NCBI GenBank assembly: GCA_937925095.1
Contig: CALEXX010000003.1
Location: 42,726 to 106,725 of the forward strand
Direction: 5' to 3'
DNA: 64,000 bases
Source of the DNA: an uncultured Leptotrichia sp.
GTDB taxonomy: Bacteria > Fusobacteriota > Fusobacteriia > Fusobacteriales > Leptotrichiaceae
This document shows positions 61,937 through 64,000 of the stretch, piece by piece; position 1 is the first letter of the stretch, and each line of letters opens with the position of its first letter. The notes beneath the pieces are model-generated. The model saw nothing but the letters and a program-made list of their open reading frames with translations, was not told the DNA's origin and searched no databases. Both the position numbers and the translations under genes were made by a program.

Positions 61937-61963
61937 ATTAAATCCTTCCGATAAAATAACCTT

Positions 61964-63139
61964 TTATAATATTTCCTTAGCAAAACTTCCTTCTTTTTCA
62001 GTTCCCAATAGAAGTTCTTCAACAGTTGCAGCAATATCGGCAAAAGTTTTTCTAGTTCCAATATTTACATTCTTTTTAACATTTTTACCACAAATTAATA
62101 TTGGTATGTATTCTCTTGTATGGTCTGTTCCTTTATATGTAGGGTCATTTCCATGATCCGCAGTAATAATAAGAATTTCGTCATCTTTCAAGTTCTTTTG
62201 GATTTCAGGAAGCCAGTTGTCAAATTCAATTAATGCTTTTACATAACCTTCTACGTTTCTTCTATGTCCATAAACAGCATCAAAATCAACTAAGTTAGTG
62301 AAAATCAATCCTTTTGTATCTTCCTTCAATGCGGCCACTGTTTTCTTAATTCCATCCAAGTTATCCTGATTAGCTTTTCTGTTATCTGTAATTCCCTTTC
62401 CATTGAACAGGTCGCTTGTCTTACCGATTCCTACTACATCAAGTCCCGCTTTTTCCAATCTTTCAAGCATGCTTTCTCTTGGTGGGTCGATGGAGAAATC
62501 GTGTCTGTTCGCAGTTCTTTTAAATTCTCCTACTTTTTTACCAACATAAGGTCTTGCAATTACCCTTGCCACAGGTGATTTTTCATTACAAATTTCAAGT
62601 GCAATTTCACATGCTTTGTAAAGTTCTTCCAATGGTATAATTTCTTCGTTTGCAGCAATCTGGAATACAGGATCTGCTGAACCGTAAACTATCCAGTTCC
62701 CTGTTTTTATCTGCTTTTCTCCATATTGATCAATTGCGACAGTTCCTGAAAGTGGTCTGTTTAACATAACTTTTCTTCCAGTTTTTTCTTCAAATTCTTT
62801 TATAACTTCATCTGAAAATCCATTTTGGTAGTTTGGAAACGGTCTTTCCAACGGTACTCCGGCAATTTCCCAGTGTCCAGTCGTAGAATCTTTTCCATGT
62901 GACACTTCAACTGCTCTTCCATAAGCCCCTTCAGCATTTTCAACAGCAGGTGTCCCTTCAATTTCAGTAATATTTCCAAGCCCCAATTTCCCCATGTTAG
63001 GCAAACTCATTCCCCCATAAGCTTTCGCCATATTTCCTAAGGTATTTGATCCACAGTCATCAAATAAATTTGCATCAGGCAATTCTCCTGCTCCAACACT
63101 ATCTAATACTATTATTGTAACTCTCTCCACTTTTCCCAT
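61964..63139 (-). CDS. deoB: Phosphopentomutase
   Basis: Converts (deoxy)ribose 1-phosphate to the 5-phosphate, linking nucleoside phosphorolysis to the pentose phosphate route. It is an alkaline phosphatase-superfamily enzyme of 391 residues. It shows IVLDSVGAGELPDA, SHGKDSTTGHWEIAG (with the catalytic Thr), GKTSDLFNGKGIT, DFDAVYGHRR and TADHGNDPTYKGTDHTREYIP, which carry the two-metal ligands. It has a consensus promoter at 63172 and starts the downstream salvage cluster. Confidence 0.96.
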   Translation of the reverse strand: MGKVERVTIIVLDSVGAGELPDANLFDDCGSNTLGNMAKAYGGMSLPNMGKLGLGNITEIEGTPAVENAEGAYGRAVEVSHGKDSTTGHWEIAGVPLERPFPNYQNGFSDEVIKEFEEKTGRKVMLNRPLSGTVAIDQYGEKQIKTGNWIVYGSADPVFQIAANEEIIPLEELYKACEIALEICNEKSPVARVIARPYVGKKVGEFKRTANRHDFSIDPPRESMLERLEKAGLDVVGIGKTSDLFNGKGITDNRKANQDNLDGIKKTVAALKEDTKGLIFTNLVDFDAVYGHRRNVEGYVKALIEFDNWLPEIQKNLKDDEILIITADHGNDPTYKGTDHTREYIPILICGKNVKKNVNIGTRKTFADIAATVEELLLGTEKEGSFAKEIL

Positions 63140-63171
63140 TTCTCTGCCTTCCTTTCTTTTTCATTAATTAT

Positions 63172-63200
63172 ATTATACCTTTTAAATTTTTTAAAAGCAA
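63172..63200 (-). promoter_or_regulatory. Promoter of deoB and the salvage genes
   Basis: TTGCTT (63200-63195) and TATAAT (63177-63172) with 17 bp between them, on the minus strand, 32 bp upstream of deoB. Confidence 0.62.
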
Positions 63201-63223
63201 ATTAATTGCATACTTTTTTTGTT

Positions 63224-63802
63224 TTACTCATCAGAGCCATAAATAATCATTAATAAATGTTCTTTGTAGCGTATTATTCCAGCTGAAAAAACATCATATG
63301 CATAAAATTCACTTAAAATATCTTCATATTTCTTTATCGCTACATAAAAATTTACAGGCTCACCAAACCAATGTGTTATTTGATTGAAAAAACATCTTAC
63401 ATTCCAGTATTGTTGCTTTTTATCTGCTTTATTTTCTAAGTTTTCAATTATTTCCTCAACAGTAAATTCTGTTTGCAATTTAATAAATTCAGAAATTCTA
63501 TCATAGTCAGCTTTTGTTTCATTTTGTTTTATCAGATTTTCGTATTTTTTATTTTTTTTGAAAACAATATTCATTTTTTCCAATTTTTTTCTAATATTAT
63601 CATCTTTTTTTTCAAATAAACTATTTTCACAATATTGCAATAACTTTTTCTTTATTATTTCATTCAAATCATTATTTTTATCATTATCAATAAAAAATGT
63701 ATCAATATATATTGCCGTATATTCAGGACAAACCTTCATCCCATTATTCCAACACATTGAGACACCTTCAATAAATCCTTCAATATAATTTCTATTCTCC
63801 AT
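63224..63802 (-). CDS. Unrecognised protein
   Basis: I do not recognise a family. The 192-residue acidic protein has no signal peptide or membrane segment. It begins MENRNYIEGFIEGVSMCWNN and has a distinctive C-terminal part with QQYWNVRCFFNQITHWFGEPV and KEHLLMIIYGSDE. A Lys/Asn-rich helical middle (about 50-120) separates the two. The pattern of Trp/Cys-containing N-terminal helix and a compact C-terminal half is compatible with a small immunity-type protein, but this is speculation. It stands alone upstream of deoB with ATG behind GAAAAGGAATTATTACA. Confidence 0.7.
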   Translation of the reverse strand: MENRNYIEGFIEGVSMCWNNGMKVCPEYTAIYIDTFFIDNDKNNDLNEIIKKKLLQYCENSLFEKKDDNIRKKLEKMNIVFKKNKKYENLIKQNETKADYDRISEFIKLQTEFTVEEIIENLENKADKKQQYWNVRCFFNQITHWFGEPVNFYVAIKKYEDILSEFYAYDVFSAGIIRYKEHLLMIIYGSDE

Positions 63803-64000
63803 TGTAATAATTCCTTTTCAAAACCATTATTTTTAATAGAAAATATAAACATGTGTAATATTCATATAAATACATACTATTTTTATAATTTCAATTATAA
63901 TATTTTTTATAATTTTTAGGTATAACATTATTCTGAAAATAATAAAAATTAAATTTTACACTATTAAAATTTGTATTTTCATAATTAATTATTACTTTTT

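Noticed and set aside
1..64000. CRISPR arrays, rRNA, tRNA genes, toxin-antitoxin pairs, phage genes
   Set aside because: No regularly spaced repeats, no GC-richer structured RNA segments and no matching protein families were found in the intergenic regions or gene list.

Overview
The window looks like a chromosomal segment of a low-GC Gram-negative anaerobe, most likely a member of the Fusobacteriota and probably of the Leptotrichia group. This is inferred from several things: very AT-rich DNA and codon use; lipopolysaccharide genes (Kdo transferase WaaA, a lipid A acyltransferase, a DUF374 acyltransferase) beside Firmicute-like features (ribonuclease Y, YmdB, an N-terminally extended ribosomal protein L27 with its protease Prp); and an ATP synthase c subunit carrying the Na+-binding residues known from Ilyobacter. 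Nearly all genes are on the minus strand. No rRNA, tRNA, CRISPR array, phage gene or transposase was found.

Layout. 1-2.0 kb: the start of metA (minus), then dtd and an NlpC/P60 lipoprotein (plus). 2.0-14.8 kb: an unknown membrane protein, then an oligopeptide ABC importer. In transcription order it runs oppD-oppF-oppB-oppC, followed by four tandem substrate-binding proteins. Terminators and promoters between these genes suggest the units oppDFBC, SBP4-SBP3, SBP2 and SBP1. 14.8-18.8 kb: the fructose operon fruR-fruK-fruA. 18.9-20.5 kb: an HtrA protease and a DUF333 protein (plus). 20.5-22.6 kb: alcohol dehydrogenase and a DUF1439 lipoprotein, flanked by a family of hairpin repeats, one of them a palindrome of about 165 bp. 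22.7-26.8 kb: uvrA and rplU-prp-rpmA. 27.0-30.8 kb: an isolated SUMF1/FGE-like protein, trmB, waaA and an HU gene. 31.0-38.2 kb: a YARHG protein, ymdB, prmA and cmk; rny; a lipoprotein; a lipid A acyltransferase; rpsO. 38.4-47.4 kb: a TlpA-like lipoprotein, then the run ruvC-trmL-thyA-folA-tetR-DUF374-metG-TPR lipoprotein, with truB upstream. 47.4-50.4 kb: cardiolipin synthase and a DUF4912 protein. 50.4-58.8 kb: a methyltransferase, atpZ-like and atpI-like genes, and the complete atpBEFHAGDC operon. 58.9-63.8 kb: nucleoside salvage genes (deoB, deoD, cdd) mixed with Nudix, flavin-oxidase-like and GNAT genes, then an unrecognised protein.

How the genes work together. Peptide uptake and fructose PTS uptake feed fermentation, with the alcohol dehydrogenase as a possible electron sink. 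The predicted Na+-coupled ATP synthase links ATP to a sodium gradient. deoB/deoD/cdd break down and recycle nucleosides. The rest is information processing and envelope biogenesis. The points most worth a second look are the SBP array, including one member that lost its lipobox cysteine through a codon one base away from Cys; the nested palindrome family at 20.5-22.0 kb; the FGE-like protein with an unrecognised N-terminal half, whose promoter lies inside the upstream gene's terminator; and the tandem 17-bp repeats abutting the metA promoter. No clearly new defence or mobile system was found.
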